Positions 22,875 through 35,115 of a stretch of DNA of 64,000 nucleotides are shown here, in pieces; the stretch's first letter is position 1; every line of letters starts with the position of its first letter. The position numbers were made by a program, and so were the translations under genes. The stretch comes from Paraliobacillus sp. PM-2 (lineage in GTDB: Bacteria; Bacillota; Bacilli; Bacillales; Amphibacillaceae), in assembly GCF_001368815.1 (NCBI RefSeq), contig NZ_CTEI01000001.1, positions 1,674,001 to 1,738,000 of the forward strand. Reading direction: 5' to 3'. The notes beneath the pieces were generated by a model, which had not been told where the DNA came from, made no database searches, and saw only the letters and a program-made list of their open reading frames with translations.

Positions 22875-24251
22875 CTATTTTAACTCTATCAACGCCACGC
22901 ACTCGACATGATTCGTCTGTGGAAACATGTCAACTGGCTGTACTTCCTTTGTCTTATAACCCCCGTCTTCTAGTATCCGTAAATCTCGTGCTAGTGTAGA
23001 TGGATTACAAGACACATACACAATACGTTCAGGTTTCATTGTAAGCATTGCTTCTAGTAGTGCTTCGTCGCAGCCTTTTCGTGGAGGATCGACAACGATC
23101 ACATCTGGTTTTAATCCTTGAGCTGTCCACCAAGGCATTACTTTTTCTGCTTGTCCAACAACAAATTCCGCATTCTCCATTTGATTTAATTTGGCATTTT
23201 CTTTTGCATCAGCAATCGCTTCACCTACTACCTCAACACCATAGACTTTTTTTGCTTGTTGTGCCAAAAATAATGAAATCGTTCCAATACCACAATACGC
23301 ATCAATGACGGTTTCTTCCCCTGTTAATTGGGCATATTCTAATGCTTTATTATATAGTTGCTTTGTTTGGGTAGGATTTACTTGATAAAATGATTTTGCG
23401 GAAATAGCAAAGGTAATGTCACCAATTTTATCATGGATATATGATTCTCCAGCGAGCAGTCGGGTTTCTTTACCAAGTATCACGTTGGTCCGATCTTTAT
23501 TAATGTTTTGCATAATGGATGTCACATTCGGATAGGTTTCTTTAATTTCATTCACAAGTGCTTTTTTATTCGGTAATTCTTTTGTTCGGGTAACAATAAC
23601 GATCATCGTTTCATCGGTCATTTCCCCAGTTCGAACCATAATATGACGAAGCACCCCACGATGGGTTTTTTCATCATATGCAGGAATGCCTAATCGCTCT
23701 GCTATACTACGCACAGCTTCGACCATACGATCATTTAATTCCGATGTGATGATACAGCGATCCATCCCCTCAATAATGTCATGGCTTTTCTTTCGATAGA
23801 ATCCCGTAATTAACTCTCCATTCTTTTCAGCAACAGGAATCTGAACCTTATTGCGATAACGCCATGGATCATCCATTCCAATTGTCGGGTGAACAAGTAC
23901 TTCTTCTATATGTCCAATCTTTTTCATCACATTTACTACTTGTGCATGTTTCATCTCTTTTTGAAGCTTATAACTCATATGCTGCAGTTGACAGCCACCA
24001 CATTGATAATAAACATTACATGGCGGTTCTACACGATCAGTGCTTTGGTTGTCTATGTCTATTAATTTCCCTATAGCAAAGTTTTTCTTTACCTTAATAA
24101 CTTTTACCTTTGCTGTCTCCCCTGGTAACCCATAGGGTACAAAAACTGGATAACCCTTTATTTTACCGACACCATTCCCTTCATGGGTCATATCTTCGAA
24201 TACTAATGTTATCATTTGGTTTTTTTGTACGGGTGCTTTTTGTTTTTCCAT
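22875..24251 (-). CDS. rlmCD: 23S rRNA (uracil-C5)-methyltransferase, RlmCD/TrmA family
   Basis: A 458-residue SAM-dependent enzyme expected to make m5U in 23S rRNA. The N-terminal TRAM domain (about 10-70) is followed by an iron-sulfur site: Cys78, Cys84, Cys87 ([10 protein letters not shown]) and Cys166. The SAM motif is [24 protein letters not shown] and the nucleophile loop [12 protein letters not shown] are intact. I chose ATG 24251 because the preceding TTG frame crowds the AAGGAC site. The gene matches B. subtilis YefA (RlmCD), and the neighbour dagK matches YerQ, the same order as there. A terminator follows. Confidence 0.95.
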   Translation of the reverse strand: MEKQKAPVQKNQMITLVFEDMTHEGNGVGKIKGYPVFVPYGLPGETAKVKVIKVKKNFAIGKLIDIDNQSTDRVEPPCNVYYQCGGCQLQHMSYKLQKEMKHAQVVNVMKKIGHIEEVLVHPTIGMDDPWRYRNKVQIPVAEKNGELITGFYRKKSHDIIEGMDRCIITSELNDRMVEAVRSIAERLGIPAYDEKTHRGVLRHIMVRTGEMTDETMIVIVTRTKELPNKKALVNEIKETYPNVTSIMQNINKDRTNVILGKETRLLAGESYIHDKIGDITFAISAKSFYQVNPTQTKQLYNKALEYAQLTGEETVIDAYCGIGTISLFLAQQAKKVYGVEVVGEAIADAKENAKLNQMENAEFVVGQAEKVMPWWTAQGLKPDVIVVDPPRKGCDEALLEAMLTMKPERIVYVSCNPSTLARDLRILEDGGYKTKEVQPVDMFPQTNHVECVALIELK

Positions 24252-24406
24252 TGTAATCAACGTCCTTCATTATCTAATACTGATCAAAGTTTATCACAAA
24301 TATACGTTCTAAGAAATATCACGCATTCGTACCTGATTTTTTAGCTATACCGTTTTATTTTATACCCAACCCCCAATGATTCTAATCACCAAAAAAGCAA
24401 TCCGAC

Positions 24407-24431
24407 ATTTCCCGGGAAATATTCGAATATT
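24407..24431. repeat. Two overlapping perfect palindromes
   Basis: ATTTCCCGGGAAAT (24407-24420) and AATATTCGAATATT (24418-24431) are both exact 14-bp palindromes sharing three bases. They lie between the dagK terminator and the rlmCD gene. Neither is followed by a T-run, so a protein-binding site is more likely than a terminator. Confidence 0.55.
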
Positions 24432-24448
24432 GACGAATAGAATCAGAC

Positions 24449-24492
24449 AAAAAAATGAAAGAAGAATGCCTTATTTTAGCTTTCTTCTTTCA
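24449..24492 (-). terminator. Terminator overlapping the end of dagK
   Basis: An 11-bp stem TGAAAGAAGAA / TTCTTCTTTCA with the dagK stop codon at the start of the loop. Seven T residues follow on the minus strand. The last codons of dagK form one arm. Confidence 0.85.
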
Positions 24493-25384
24493 CTTCAAAT
24501 GATTCGGGGACAAAATATTCAATATGTTTATGCAGATTAACAAATTCACCAGGTAATAGTCCGCCAAATTCACCATCCACATTTAATTGCATTTTTTCAT
24601 CTGTCTGCACTTTGATTCGATTAGCACGTGTATAGAATATACGATCATCTTCTAAATGATTCCCTTTCAATGCTTGGGTAGCAAGGCGTACAAATTCTGC
24701 AAGATTTGTTTTCTTTAATATTAATAAATCAAATAAACCATCATTCATTTCTGCATTAGGTGCTAATTTTTCGAATCCACCAACTGAATTTGTATTAGCT
24801 ACAAGAAATAACATAATTTCATCTTCGAATATTTTTCCATCATATTCAATTTGGACATTAATTGGTCGCAAAGATGGCAGCATTTCAATTCCTTTTAAAT
24901 AATAGGCTAATTGACCAAGCATTGTTTTTAACTTACTAGGTACTTCATAGGACAATTCCGTTAATTTACCCCCACCAGCAATATTCATAAAGTAATGATC
25001 ATTTACTTTTCCGATATCTAAAGCAACTGGATTATTATCTAGAATGACATCAACTGCTTTTTGAATTTGACGTGGAATATATAGTGCACGTGCGAAATCA
25101 TTTGTCGTACCTACTGGTATAATGCCTAACTTTGGTCTATTGATTTGTTCAGCCATGCCGTTGATGACCTCATTTATTGTTCCATCGCCACCAGCAACTA
25201 CGATAACATCAAAGTTTCGTTCTACTGCTCGTTTAGCAGCTATCGTTGCATCACCAATACCAGTTGTAGCATGAACAGATGTTTCATACCCTGCTTGTTC
25301 AAACCGTTGCAAAACTTCAGGTAACTCTTTCTTAAATATTTCACGTCCAGAAGTTGGGTTATAAATAATTCGAGCGCGTTGCAT
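24476..25384 (-). CDS. dagK: Diacylglycerol kinase DagK
   Basis: A 302-residue cytoplasmic lipid kinase that recycles diacylglycerol to phosphatidic acid, needed where lipoteichoic acid synthesis releases diacylglycerol. The N-terminal catalytic domain has the family motif VVAGGDGTINEVINGM (about 66-81) and GIIPVGTTNDFARAL; the C-terminal beta-sandwich includes DLLILKKTN and the ending NLHKHIEYFVP. GGGAGG sits 8 bases before the ATG. The length and order match B. subtilis YerQ/DagK. It lies downstream of gatCAB but is separated from gatB by a terminator, so it probably has its own promoter. Its own terminator uses the coding end. Confidence 0.95.
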   Translation of the reverse strand: MQRARIIYNPTSGREIFKKELPEVLQRFEQAGYETSVHATTGIGDATIAAKRAVERNFDVIVVAGGDGTINEVINGMAEQINRPKLGIIPVGTTNDFARALYIPRQIQKAVDVILDNNPVALDIGKVNDHYFMNIAGGGKLTELSYEVPSKLKTMLGQLAYYLKGIEMLPSLRPINVQIEYDGKIFEDEIMLFLVANTNSVGGFEKLAPNAEMNDGLFDLLILKKTNLAEFVRLATQALKGNHLEDDRIFYTRANRIKVQTDEKMQLNVDGEFGGLLPGEFVNLHKHIEYFVPESFEVKEES

Positions 25385-25462
25385 TAAAAGGCCCTCCCTA
25401 CTTTCACTTTCCTATCTAACATCATAGCCGTTTTGTTAGAAAAAGAAAAGCTGTTTCATTGT

Positions 25463-25487
25463 AAAAAGAAGGCTACCAATAGTAGCC
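25463..25487 (-). terminator. Terminator of the gatCAB operon
   Basis: A stem GGCTAC / GTAGCC with a 5-base loop followed on the minus strand by TTCTTTTT, 11 bases after the gatB stop. Confidence 0.78.
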
Positions 25488-25498
25488 CTCTTCAATCC

Positions 25499-26929
25499 TT
25501 ATCGCTTTTCCATTTCTGCTAGGATGATTTTATTTACCATAGGCGGATTTGCTTGACCTTTGGTTTCTTTCATTACTTGTCCGACCAAAAATCCTAGTGC
25601 TTTATCTTTTCCATTCTTATAATCAATAATAGATTGTTCATTTTTATCTAAGATGGCAGAAATAATCTCTGTTAATTGTCCTTCATCTGAAATTTGAACG
25701 AGCCCTTTATCTTTAACAATCTTTTCTGGATCCCCACCTTTTTCTACTAGCTCAGCAAATACTTTTTTCGCAATTTTAGAAGAAATTGTTCCATCTTCTA
25801 TCAATTGAATCATTTTTGCTAGTGATTGCGGTGTTAAAGCAAGGTCATGTAATTCTTTTTGCTGTTTATTCATATATGCAGATACTTCACCCATTAACCA
25901 GTTTGATGCTTGCTTGACATCTGACCCTGCAGCAATCGTTGCTTCGAAAAAGTCTGACATTTCTTTTGTACTAGTCAATACCATCGCATCGTATACTGGT
26001 AATTCTAACTCATCAATATAGCGAGCTTTTCTGGCATCAGGAAGTTCTGGAATTTCGGCGCGAATACGTTCTTTCCATGCTTCATCAATATAAAGCGGTA
26101 CAAGGTCTGGTTCAGGGAAGTAACGATAATCGTCTGATCCTTCTTTGACACGCATTAGAATCGTTTCTTTTGTTTGCTCATCATATCGACGTGTTTCTTG
26201 TAGAATCTCGCCACCAGCTAATAATACTTCTTCTTGACGCTTTTCTTCAAACTCTAATCCTTTTTGAACAAAAGAGAAAGAATTTAAGTTTTTCAATTCT
26301 GTTTTTACCCCGAATTCTTCTTGACCAATTGGACGAATAGAGATATTTGCATCACAACGCAAAGATCCCTCTTCCATCTTACAGTCAGAAACACCTGTAT
26401 ATTGAATAATATTTTTAAGTTTCTCTAAATATGCATACGCTTCTGCTGGTGAGCGTAAATCAGGCTCTGATACTATTTCTACTAATGGCGTTCCTTGACG
26501 GTTATAGTCAACTAAAGAATAACCATCGTCACTGTGTGTTAACTTACCTGCATCCTCTTCCATATGCAGACGTGTAATACCGATGCGTTTTTTCTTTCCT
26601 TCTACTTCAATTTCAATCCAACCGTTTTCACCGATTGGCTGATCAAATTGTGAAATTTGATATGCTTTCGGATTATCTGGATAGAAATAATTCTTACGAT
26701 CAAACTTTGTATCTGAAGCAATGTCACAATTTAAAGCCATTGCTGCTTTCATTGCAAAGTTAACAGCTTCCTCATTTAATACAGGTAATACACCTGGATA
26801 ACCTAAATCAATTGGATTGATGTTTTCATTCGGTTTTGCACCAAAATGATTAAAGCTTGGACTGAAAATTTTTGAATTTGTTTTTAATTCTACGTGTACT
26901 TCTAAACCAATAATTGTTTCAAAATTCAT
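25499..26929 (-). CDS. gatB: Asp/Glu-tRNA amidotransferase subunit B
   Basis: A 476-residue subunit of the tRNA-dependent amidotransferase, which binds mischarged Glu-tRNA(Gln) or Asp-tRNA(Asn), activates the acyl group and transfers ammonia from GatA. The catalytic cradle begins [12 protein letters not shown] and includes [29 protein letters not shown] and [17 protein letters not shown]. The C-terminal tail domain (about 330-476) ends [17 protein letters not shown]. Its length is normal for the family. The start shares one base with the gatA stop (TAATG), indicating translational coupling. It is the last gene of gatCAB. Confidence 0.98.
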   Translation of the reverse strand: MNFETIIGLEVHVELKTNSKIFSPSFNHFGAKPNENINPIDLGYPGVLPVLNEEAVNFAMKAAMALNCDIASDTKFDRKNYFYPDNPKAYQISQFDQPIGENGWIEIEVEGKKKRIGITRLHMEEDAGKLTHSDDGYSLVDYNRQGTPLVEIVSEPDLRSPAEAYAYLEKLKNIIQYTGVSDCKMEEGSLRCDANISIRPIGQEEFGVKTELKNLNSFSFVQKGLEFEEKRQEEVLLAGGEILQETRRYDEQTKETILMRVKEGSDDYRYFPEPDLVPLYIDEAWKERIRAEIPELPDARKARYIDELELPVYDAMVLTSTKEMSDFFEATIAAGSDVKQASNWLMGEVSAYMNKQQKELHDLALTPQSLAKMIQLIEDGTISSKIAKKVFAELVEKGGDPEKIVKDKGLVQISDEGQLTEIISAILDKNEQSIIDYKNGKDKALGFLVGQVMKETKGQANPPMVNKIILAEMEKR

Positions 26930-28398
26930 TATTTCGCACCTCCCAATGTTGGGCGTTTTTTATGATGATCCGTTGCTTGTTCAAACGCATATGCAGTGCG
27001 ATAGATTGTTGTTTCATCAAAGTGTTTTCCGATAATCTGTAATCCGATAGGCAGGCCATTTGTTGAGAAACCACAAGGAACAGATATCCCTGGTACACCT
27101 GCTAAGTTAACTGGAATAGTCAAGATATCATTGGCATACATCGTTAATGGATCATCAGTTTTTTCACCAACTTTAAATGCTGGTGTAGGCGTTGTTGGTC
27201 CAATAATTACGTCATAATCTTCAAATACTTTTTCAAAATCATTTTTAATTAGTGTACGAACCTTTTGTGCCTTTTTATAATAGGCATCATAATAACCTGA
27301 ACTTAAAGCAAATGTACCTAACATAATACGGCGCTTTACTTCATCACCAAAGCCTTCACTACGAGATAACTTAAACATATCTAACATATTCGTTGCTTGT
27401 TCAGAACGAACTCCATAGCGAACACCATCAAAACGAGCAAGGTTTGCTGAAGCCTCTGATGAAGATAGGAGATAGTATGCTGCAACTGCATATTTTGAAT
27501 GGGGTAGAGACACTTCCTCCCATGTTGCACCTAAGTCTTCATATACTTTAAGTGCTTGAAGGACAGCTTCTTTTACTTCTGGCGTTACCCCTTCTTGTAA
27601 GTATTCTTTTGGTACAGCAATTTTCATTCCTTTAACATTTTCTTTAAATGCTGCACTATAGTCCGGAACGGTAATATTAGCAGATGTGGAATCCATTTCA
27701 TCGTGTCCGGCAATTGCTTGTAAGACATGCGCATTATCTTCTACTGTTCGTGTGATTGGTCCGATTTGATCTAATGATGAAGCAAATGCCACAAGGCCGA
27801 AACGTGAAACAAGTCCATAAGTGGGTTTTAAGCCTACTACACCACAAAACGCTGCTGGCTGACGAATCGATCCACCTGTATCAGAACCAAGTGAAAAGAA
27901 TACTTCATTCGCTGCTACTGCTGCAGCTGAGCCACCACTTGATCCACCTGGTACATAGTCTGTATTCCATGGATTACGAGTTGCCGTATAGCTAGAGTTT
28001 TCATTAGAAGAACCCATTGCAAACTCATCCATATTTAATTTTCCAATCGTAACTGTACGTTCTTTGTTAAGCCTATCTACTACCGTTGCATTATAAAGTG
28101 GATCATTAAAGTTATCTAGCAATTGACTAGCACAAGTTGTACGTAAACCTTTTGTTACTAAATTATCTTTAATTCCAGCAGGAATACCAAATAATAGATT
28201 TGTATGATCATTTGCTAACTGTTCTAATTCTTTTGCATTCTCACGAGCCCCTTCTTCATTCAAAGTTAAGAATGCATGAACCTGATCATCTACTTCATTA
28301 ATCCGTTCATAGGATGCATTTACTAAATCAGTAATAGTGATTTCTTTATTATGTAGCTTCTCTTGTAATTCTTTCAATGTATAATCGAATAACGACAT
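26929..28398 (-). CDS. gatA: Asp/Glu-tRNA amidotransferase subunit A (glutaminase)
   Basis: A 489-residue amidase-signature enzyme that hydrolyses glutamine to supply ammonia to GatB. The Ser-cisSer-Lys triad is present: Lys77 in GIPAGIKDN, Ser at about 153 in [14 protein letters not shown] and Ser177 in [15 protein letters not shown]. The rest follows the family to the C-terminal [23 protein letters not shown]-type site precedes the ATG. The gene follows gatC by 16 bases and overlaps gatB by one base. The order gatC-gatA-gatB is that of B. subtilis. The enzyme is essential in bacteria that lack glutaminyl-tRNA synthetase. Confidence 0.98.
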   Translation of the reverse strand: MSLFDYTLKELQEKLHNKEITITDLVNASYERINEVDDQVHAFLTLNEEGARENAKELEQLANDHTNLLFGIPAGIKDNLVTKGLRTTCASQLLDNFNDPLYNATVVDRLNKERTVTIGKLNMDEFAMGSSNENSSYTATRNPWNTDYVPGGSSGGSAAAVAANEVFFSLGSDTGGSIRQPAAFCGVVGLKPTYGLVSRFGLVAFASSLDQIGPITRTVEDNAHVLQAIAGHDEMDSTSANITVPDYSAAFKENVKGMKIAVPKEYLQEGVTPEVKEAVLQALKVYEDLGATWEEVSLPHSKYAVAAYYLLSSSEASANLARFDGVRYGVRSEQATNMLDMFKLSRSEGFGDEVKRRIMLGTFALSSGYYDAYYKKAQKVRTLIKNDFEKVFEDYDVIIGPTTPTPAFKVGEKTDDPLTMYANDILTIPVNLAGVPGISVPCGFSTNGLPIGLQIIGKHFDETTIYRTAYAFEQATDHHKKRPTLGGAK

Positions 28399-28414
28399 GC
28401 TGTATTTCCCCTCC

Positions 28415-28705
28415 TTATTCTAATATGGATGGCACCCGGAACTGACCGTCTTTTTGATCCGGAGCATTTTTTAGTGCATCCTCTTTTTCAATCCATTTTC
28501 TTGGCTCATCTTTGCGCATTACGTTTTTTAAATCTAGTACGTGTGTCGTTGGTTTAACATGATCTGTATCTAGTTCATTTAAAAGCTCTGCATAATTAAT
28601 AATATCACCTAGCTGTTTGGTCATCGTTTCCACTTCTTCATCAGAAATAGCCAACCTTGCTAAATGTGCAACATGTTTTACTTGTTCTTTTGAAATTTCA
28701 GACAT
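28415..28705 (-). CDS. gatC: Asp/Glu-tRNA amidotransferase subunit C
   Basis: A 96-residue subunit that wraps around GatA and stabilises the GatAB interface. It starts [19 protein letters not shown] and carries [17 protein letters not shown] with the C-terminal RKDEP and [11 protein letters not shown] segments of the family. The chosen ATG has GGAGGTGA seven bases upstream; an upstream ATG six codons earlier would overlap that site. The length is that of B. subtilis GatC. It opens the operon, with a likely promoter at 28752-28781. Confidence 0.96.
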   Translation of the reverse strand: MSEISKEQVKHVAHLARLAISDEEVETMTKQLGDIINYAELLNELDTDHVKPTTHVLDLKNVMRKDEPRKWIEKEDALKNAPDQKDGQFRVPSILE

Positions 28706-28751
28706 TCCTGTCACCTCCAGCATTTTTCTACGTAAACCTACAATACTTAAG

Positions 28752-28781
28752 ATAATAGCAAAAAAAGGACTATATTAGCAA
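28752..28781 (-). promoter_or_regulatory. Promoter of gatCAB
   Basis: On the minus strand, TTGCTA and TATTAT are separated by 18 bases, and the -10 box has the extended form TGCTATTAT. It lies between the camS stop and gatC. Confidence 0.55.
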
Positions 28782-28788
28782 CCTGTTC

Positions 28789-29967
28789 TTAATCGTAGAT
28801 GTGAACGTTTGGTTCCTCATCGCCAGCTTTTCTATAAATTAAGCTTTCTTGTTTATTGTTTGAAGTAATATTGACTTCTAGTTCAAAATGATTTTTGAAC
28901 CCATCGACAATTAAGCCATAGACATACTGTGTAAATCCAACTACTTCTGCTTTTCCGTTAAATCTAATTGGTATTTCCAATGTCAGTTTCTTTAGTTGAT
29001 CATTAATATAAAAGCCTTCTCCAATGACACCGACATAGTTAGGGAAATATTCGGATATATCATCTTCAAAATCTTCTAAATTAGCATTGGTATCCGGATC
29101 AATTTCGGTTAATTCATGAGAGGGAAATAATACGTATTCTTCATTGATTTCTTCCCAATCTTTGATAGATGAACTGCCGCCTTTGATATTCGTTTTAGCT
29201 ACAAAGTTTCCTGGAACTAATGAATCGCGAGCCTCCTCTCGATAGATTGCCAACATGATTGGTACATCAGCTAATCCATCCATTTGCCGCATGCGATTTA
29301 CTACCTCTTTTGCTATTTTATTTGCTTCATCCATCATTTTTTTCATCGAAATATCTTCATAGTAATATGGTCCGCCTACTTCCGTTTGAAAGCGATAATT
29401 AGATTTCATTGCAATGGCAATGGAAACTCCACCTAGCTGCACTGCATTTTCACTCGTTTTTATTAAATAATCTTGTTCTAAAATATGGGATAAATATTTA
29501 GGATTGTTGCGCTCAGCTTCTATTTTCTCTTCTGTCTTACTTTCATCCACATCCGGAATGGCGGGATTTAGCCCCAATGGATTATCTTTCCCAGTGTCTT
29601 CTTTTGCGTATCGTTCTAACCAGTCATAGACAATATCAGAAGTGAGTTTTTGCCCCTCTTGAAAATAATAATCATCCGGATCATATACTTCTGTTGAATG
29701 TCGACGCAATCCTTGTTCGATTGCATCAATATCTAATCGATTAGCAATTTGGTTGGTAATTACACCTCTTGACTGGCTTAATTTGTAAGGGAGCAATACC
29801 TGATATTCTTCTTCTGAAACACTGTAGCTTGGAATAATCGCTGTTTCCCCATTGTCTTGTTCAGATGTATTATCCTCTACTACTTCCTCTTGATTATCAT
29901 AAGAAGGTGCACAACTTGTTAACACAACAACCGAAGCGACACATAGTGCTCCTAACTTTTTTTTCAC
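28789..29967 (-). CDS. camS: CamS-family lipoprotein (sex pheromone precursor family)
   Basis: A 392-residue surface lipoprotein. The GTG start has GGAGGAAC five bases upstream. The signal peptide MKKKLGALCVASVVVL ends in lipobox LTSC (Cys19). The acidic linker and the body with LLPYKLSQSRGV, VPIMLAIYREEARDSLVPG and GVIGEGFYINDQLKKL match CamS/YerH. In staphylococci and enterococci the cleaved signal peptide yields a sex pheromone; the role of the mature protein is unclear. It follows ligA by 24 bases and closes the pcrB-pcrA-ligA-camS operon, the B. subtilis order. Confidence 0.94.
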   Translation of the reverse strand: MKKKLGALCVASVVVLTSCAPSYDNQEEVVEDNTSEQDNGETAIIPSYSVSEEEYQVLLPYKLSQSRGVITNQIANRLDIDAIEQGLRRHSTEVYDPDDYYFQEGQKLTSDIVYDWLERYAKEDTGKDNPLGLNPAIPDVDESKTEEKIEAERNNPKYLSHILEQDYLIKTSENAVQLGGVSIAIAMKSNYRFQTEVGGPYYYEDISMKKMMDEANKIAKEVVNRMRQMDGLADVPIMLAIYREEARDSLVPGNFVAKTNIKGGSSSIKDWEEINEEYVLFPSHELTEIDPDTNANLEDFEDDISEYFPNYVGVIGEGFYINDQLKKLTLEIPIRFNGKAEVVGFTQYVYGLIVDGFKNHFELEVNITSNNKQESLIYRKAGDEEPNVHIYD

Positions 29968-29991
29968 TTAAAGTTCCTCCTCCCTTCAAAT

Positions 29992-32034
<2,043 letters not shown>

Positions 32035-34266
32035 TTATTCTTTGGTAATCGGAGCAAATTTCGCTAATAAACGTTTGATTCCAGTTGGCGCAGGAAAAGC
32101 AATATCGAGTTCCATTGATTCGCCTTCACCAGTAACTTTTACTACTGTTCCCTGTCCCCATTTTTTGTGATTTGCTTTATCTCCAACTTGCCAAGCTACT
32201 TTTTCTCCACCTGTTGTTGTTTTCTTTGCTTTTTTCTTAACTGTATCTTTTGGTGGAGCTGTAAATGCATTTGTACGATTGTCCTGTTTGTTTTGAAAAC
32301 CAAACATTTTCTCTTTCGCATCCTCCATACCTTCTAATAATTCATCAGGAATTTCATGAATAAAGCGACTGACAGGATTTAGGTTCGTTCGTCCAAATAA
32401 CGTACGCATCTTAGCATGGGATAAATGAAGAATTTGTTCTGCCCGCGTAATACCCACATAGGCAAGGCGACGTTCTTCTTCCATCTCTTCCTCATCCATA
32501 ATGGAACGACTGTGTGGAAATACATTCTCTTCCATTCCAATTAGAAATACAACAGGAAACTCTAATCCCTTTGCGGCATGCAATGTCATTAGTGTTACCT
32601 TATTATCTGCAAACGGATCCTCGTCCATACGATCAATATCTGCAACTAAAGCAAGATCTGTAAGGAAGGCAACTAACGTTTTATCTTCACTATTTTTTTC
32701 AAAATGCTTACTCACCGTTTTAAACTCTTCTATGTTCTCTAGTCGACTTTGAGCTTCAATACTTCGCTCATTTAATAGCATTTGCTCATATCCAGTCTTT
32801 TTTAAGACTTCTTCCACCATATCTGTTGCAGTTAAAAACGCTTGTTGTTGTGTCCACTGTTTGATCATTACACCAAAATCAGCTAGCGATTTAGCCGCTT
32901 TTCCACTGACACCGGCAAAATCGACTTCCTGTACTGCGGTATATAGAGAAATACCATGCTCAGTTGCATATGCTTGTAGCTTTTCTAATGACGTTTTTCC
33001 TACTCCTCGTTTCGGTTCATTAACCACTCGAGCAAAGCTAATATCATCATCAGGATTCGAAATTAAACGCAAATAGGCAAGTATGTCTTTAATCTCTTTA
33101 CGGTCATAGAATTTTGTTCCGCCAACAATTTGATAAGGAATATTTGCTTTTACAAACGTTTCCTCCACTGAACGTGATTGTGCATTCGTCCGATATAATA
33201 TAGCAATATCACGATAATTAAATCCTTTTGACCGAATATACTCCTCAATTTTATCAGCAACATAAAGGCCTTCGTATTGTTCTGTAGCTGCTTCGTGATA
33301 ATATAACTTGGAACCTGACGTATTATCTGTCCATAATTTCTTAGGTTTACGTCCAGAATTATTTACTATTACACTATTTGCTGCTTGTAAAATGGATTGC
33401 GTCGAACGATAATTTTGTTCTAGTAGAACAACATGGGCGTTTGGATAATCTTGCTCAAATGACATGATATTTTCAATATCTGCTCCACGCCATCGATAAA
33501 TAGACTGATCAGAATCACCTACTACACAAAGGTTTTGAAAACGAGCAGCTAATTGCTTCACTAAAAAATATTGTGCATGGTTCGTATCCTGATATTCATC
33601 TACGTGGATGTATTGAAAGCGCCTTTGATAATACTCTAATACCTCAGGTACCCGTTCAAATAAACGGATGGTTTGCATAATTAAATCATCAAAATCTAAC
33701 GATTGATTTTTACGTAAAGTCTTTTGATACCCCTCATAAACCGTTGCAATTTGTTGCTCATAAAAGTTTCCAGTTTCCTCCTTATATTGTTCAGGAGTAA
33801 TTAAACTATTTTTCGCCGAACTAATCGCCCCGAGCATTGCACGAGGTTCAAACTTTTTCGGATCAATATTTTTCTCTTTTAATACATTTTTTATAACAGA
33901 TAGTTGATCTCCACTATCTAAAATAGAAAAGTTTCTATTTATACCAATTCGGTCAATATCTCGCCTTAAAATTCGAACACACATGGAGTGAAAAGTCGAT
34001 ACCCAAATTTTATCTGCGTCTGGTCCAACTAATCTAGCTACCCGATCCTTCATTTCTCGAGCCGCTTTATTAGTAAAAGTAATTGCTAAAATACTTCTTG
34101 GGGATATTTCCCTCTCATCTAATAAATAGGCAATTCGATGGGTCAATACGCGTGTTTTCCCACTTCCTGCCCCAGCCATAATTAATAATGGACCATCGGT
34201 CTTCTTAACTGCTTCTTGTTGTTTATTATTTAAGCCTTTTAATAGAGCTTGCATCGCTTGACTCAT
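32035..34266 (-). CDS. pcrA: ATP-dependent DNA helicase PcrA
   Basis: A 743-residue UvrD-type superfamily 1 helicase, essential in B. subtilis for keeping replication free of recombination and transcription conflict. Walker A is [10 protein letters not shown] at 31-40; motif II is [12 protein letters not shown], motif [19 protein letters not shown], motif IV QNYRST, motif [18 protein letters not shown] and motif [11 protein letters not shown]. The last 100 residues are the Lys-rich linker and a Tudor-like end, [15 protein letters not shown], that contacts RNA polymerase. The start [10 protein letters not shown] has GGCGGTGA five bases upstream. It is 15 bases after pcrB. Confidence 0.98.
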   Translation of the reverse strand: MSQAMQALLKGLNNKQQEAVKKTDGPLLIMAGAGSGKTRVLTHRIAYLLDEREISPRSILAITFTNKAAREMKDRVARLVGPDADKIWVSTFHSMCVRILRRDIDRIGINRNFSILDSGDQLSVIKNVLKEKNIDPKKFEPRAMLGAISSAKNSLITPEQYKEETGNFYEQQIATVYEGYQKTLRKNQSLDFDDLIMQTIRLFERVPEVLEYYQRRFQYIHVDEYQDTNHAQYFLVKQLAARFQNLCVVGDSDQSIYRWRGADIENIMSFEQDYPNAHVVLLEQNYRSTQSILQAANSVIVNNSGRKPKKLWTDNTSGSKLYYHEAATEQYEGLYVADKIEEYIRSKGFNYRDIAILYRTNAQSRSVEETFVKANIPYQIVGGTKFYDRKEIKDILAYLRLISNPDDDISFARVVNEPKRGVGKTSLEKLQAYATEHGISLYTAVQEVDFAGVSGKAAKSLADFGVMIKQWTQQQAFLTATDMVEEVLKKTGYEQMLLNERSIEAQSRLENIEEFKTVSKHFEKNSEDKTLVAFLTDLALVADIDRMDEDPFADNKVTLMTLHAAKGLEFPVVFLIGMEENVFPHSRSIMDEEEMEEERRLAYVGITRAEQILHLSHAKMRTLFGRTNLNPVSRFIHEIPDELLEGMEDAKEKMFGFQNKQDNRTNAFTAPPKDTVKKKAKKTTTGGEKVAWQVGDKANHKKWGQGTVVKVTGEGESMELDIAFPAPTGIKRLLAKFAPITKE

Positions 34267-34281
34267 AAATGTCACCGCCTT

Positions 34282-34968
34282 TTACATCTGTTTTACTGCA
34301 TTAACAGTTTGAATTGCTTGATCAAAATCATCGTACAAACTGTTGCCGACAACAATGACATCAGCATGTTCAGCCATTTCTTTTGCTTGTGCTTTATTTG
34401 AGATTCCGCCCCCATAAAAAAGTTGGGTATTGCTTAATTCTTCTTTTACTCGTTTTACTAAGGTAGTATCTCCATATTTTCCACTATATTCTAAATAGAA
34501 AATGGGAAGATGAAATAAATGCTCCGCCATTTGTGCATAGGCAATAACATCGTCTTCACTTGGTGTAGCGCAGTTTGCATATGTAAATGCTTTTGCCTCT
34601 GGATTAACGATACAATAGCCTTGTGCAATAAGTTCTTCCCACTCTAGCATATGTCCAAAGTCTTTTATTGCTTGATGTTGAATATCCATCATCCACTTTT
34701 TATCCTTACTATTTAAAACCATAGGAATATAGTAAAAATCAAAACCTGGCGTTACCGCCTCCATAGTGGATACTTCCAGGATACAAGGAACAGTATATCT
34801 GCGAATTTGACTAAGAAGTTGTAAGACACCGTCAAGTGTTACATCGTCCGTTCCACCAACGATTACTGCATCCGTCCCTGATTCACAGATTTTTGTTATT
34901 TTTTCATTTGATATTTCTTTATTTGGATCTAATTTAAATACATGCTTCCATTCTTTCCAATTATACAA
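34282..34968 (-). CDS. pcrB: Heptaprenylglyceryl phosphate synthase PcrB
   Basis: A 228-residue TIM-barrel prenyltransferase that joins heptaprenyl diphosphate to glycerol-1-phosphate, an archaeal-type ether lipid step kept in Bacillales. Characteristic runs are EWKHVFKLDPNKEIS, VIVGGTDDVT, FYLEYSGKYGD and LFYGGGISNKAQA. I chose a TTG start with GGAGG 8 bases upstream. The ATG five codons earlier lies inside that site, and the shorter protein begins YNWKEWKHVF, like B. subtilis PcrB, with the same length. It heads the pcrB-pcrA-ligA-camS operon; an extended -10 promoter is at 35005-35013. Confidence 0.95.
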   Translation of the reverse strand: MYNWKEWKHVFKLDPNKEISNEKITKICESGTDAVIVGGTDDVTLDGVLQLLSQIRRYTVPCILEVSTMEAVTPGFDFYYIPMVLNSKDKKWMMDIQHQAIKDFGHMLEWEELIAQGYCIVNPEAKAFTYANCATPSEDDVIAYAQMAEHLFHLPIFYLEYSGKYGDTTLVKRVKEELSNTQLFYGGGISNKAQAKEMAEHADVIVVGNSLYDDFDQAIQTVNAVKQM

Positions 34969-35004
34969 AATTCTAGCCTCCATCCACTACTAGTACATTG
35001 TTTC

Positions 35005-35013
35005 ATTATATCA
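35005..35013 (-). promoter_or_regulatory. Extended -10 promoter of the pcrB operon
   Basis: TGATATAAT on the minus strand, with perfect TATAAT and the TGN extension, 37 bases before the pcrB start. No good -35 box is visible; the region it would occupy is one arm of the inverted repeat at 35027-35050. Confidence 0.6.
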
Positions 35014-35026
35014 AAAATATCGTTTT

Positions 35027-35050
35027 TTTCACCCCTAGAGAGGGATGAAA
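35027..35050. repeat. Inverted repeat behind the pcrB promoter
   Basis: TTTCACCCCT and AGGGATGAAA form a 10-bp stem (one G-T pair) with loop AGAG. On the plus strand TTTTTAC follows, but no plus-strand gene ends here. It sits where a -35 box would be, so it could be a regulator site for pcrB or a second stop for antisense transcripts. Confidence 0.5.
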
Positions 35051-35070
35051 TTTTTACTCTTATTAATGAA

Positions 35071-35115
35071 AAAACTGTATCTATGATTGCTATGTACAAT
35101 CATAGATACAGTTTT
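35071..35115 (-). terminator. Strong terminator of the yerB-yerC-oxidoreductase operon
   Basis: A 19-bp perfect stem, AAAACTGTATCTATGATTG with its exact complement, and a 7-base loop. Six T residues follow on the minus strand. It begins at the stop codon of the oxidoreductase. Confidence 0.93.

Noticed and set aside
28706-28788. T-box or attenuator before gatC
   Set aside because: The gap is only 83 bases, with no T-box bulge sequence and no terminator hairpin; only a plain promoter is visible.
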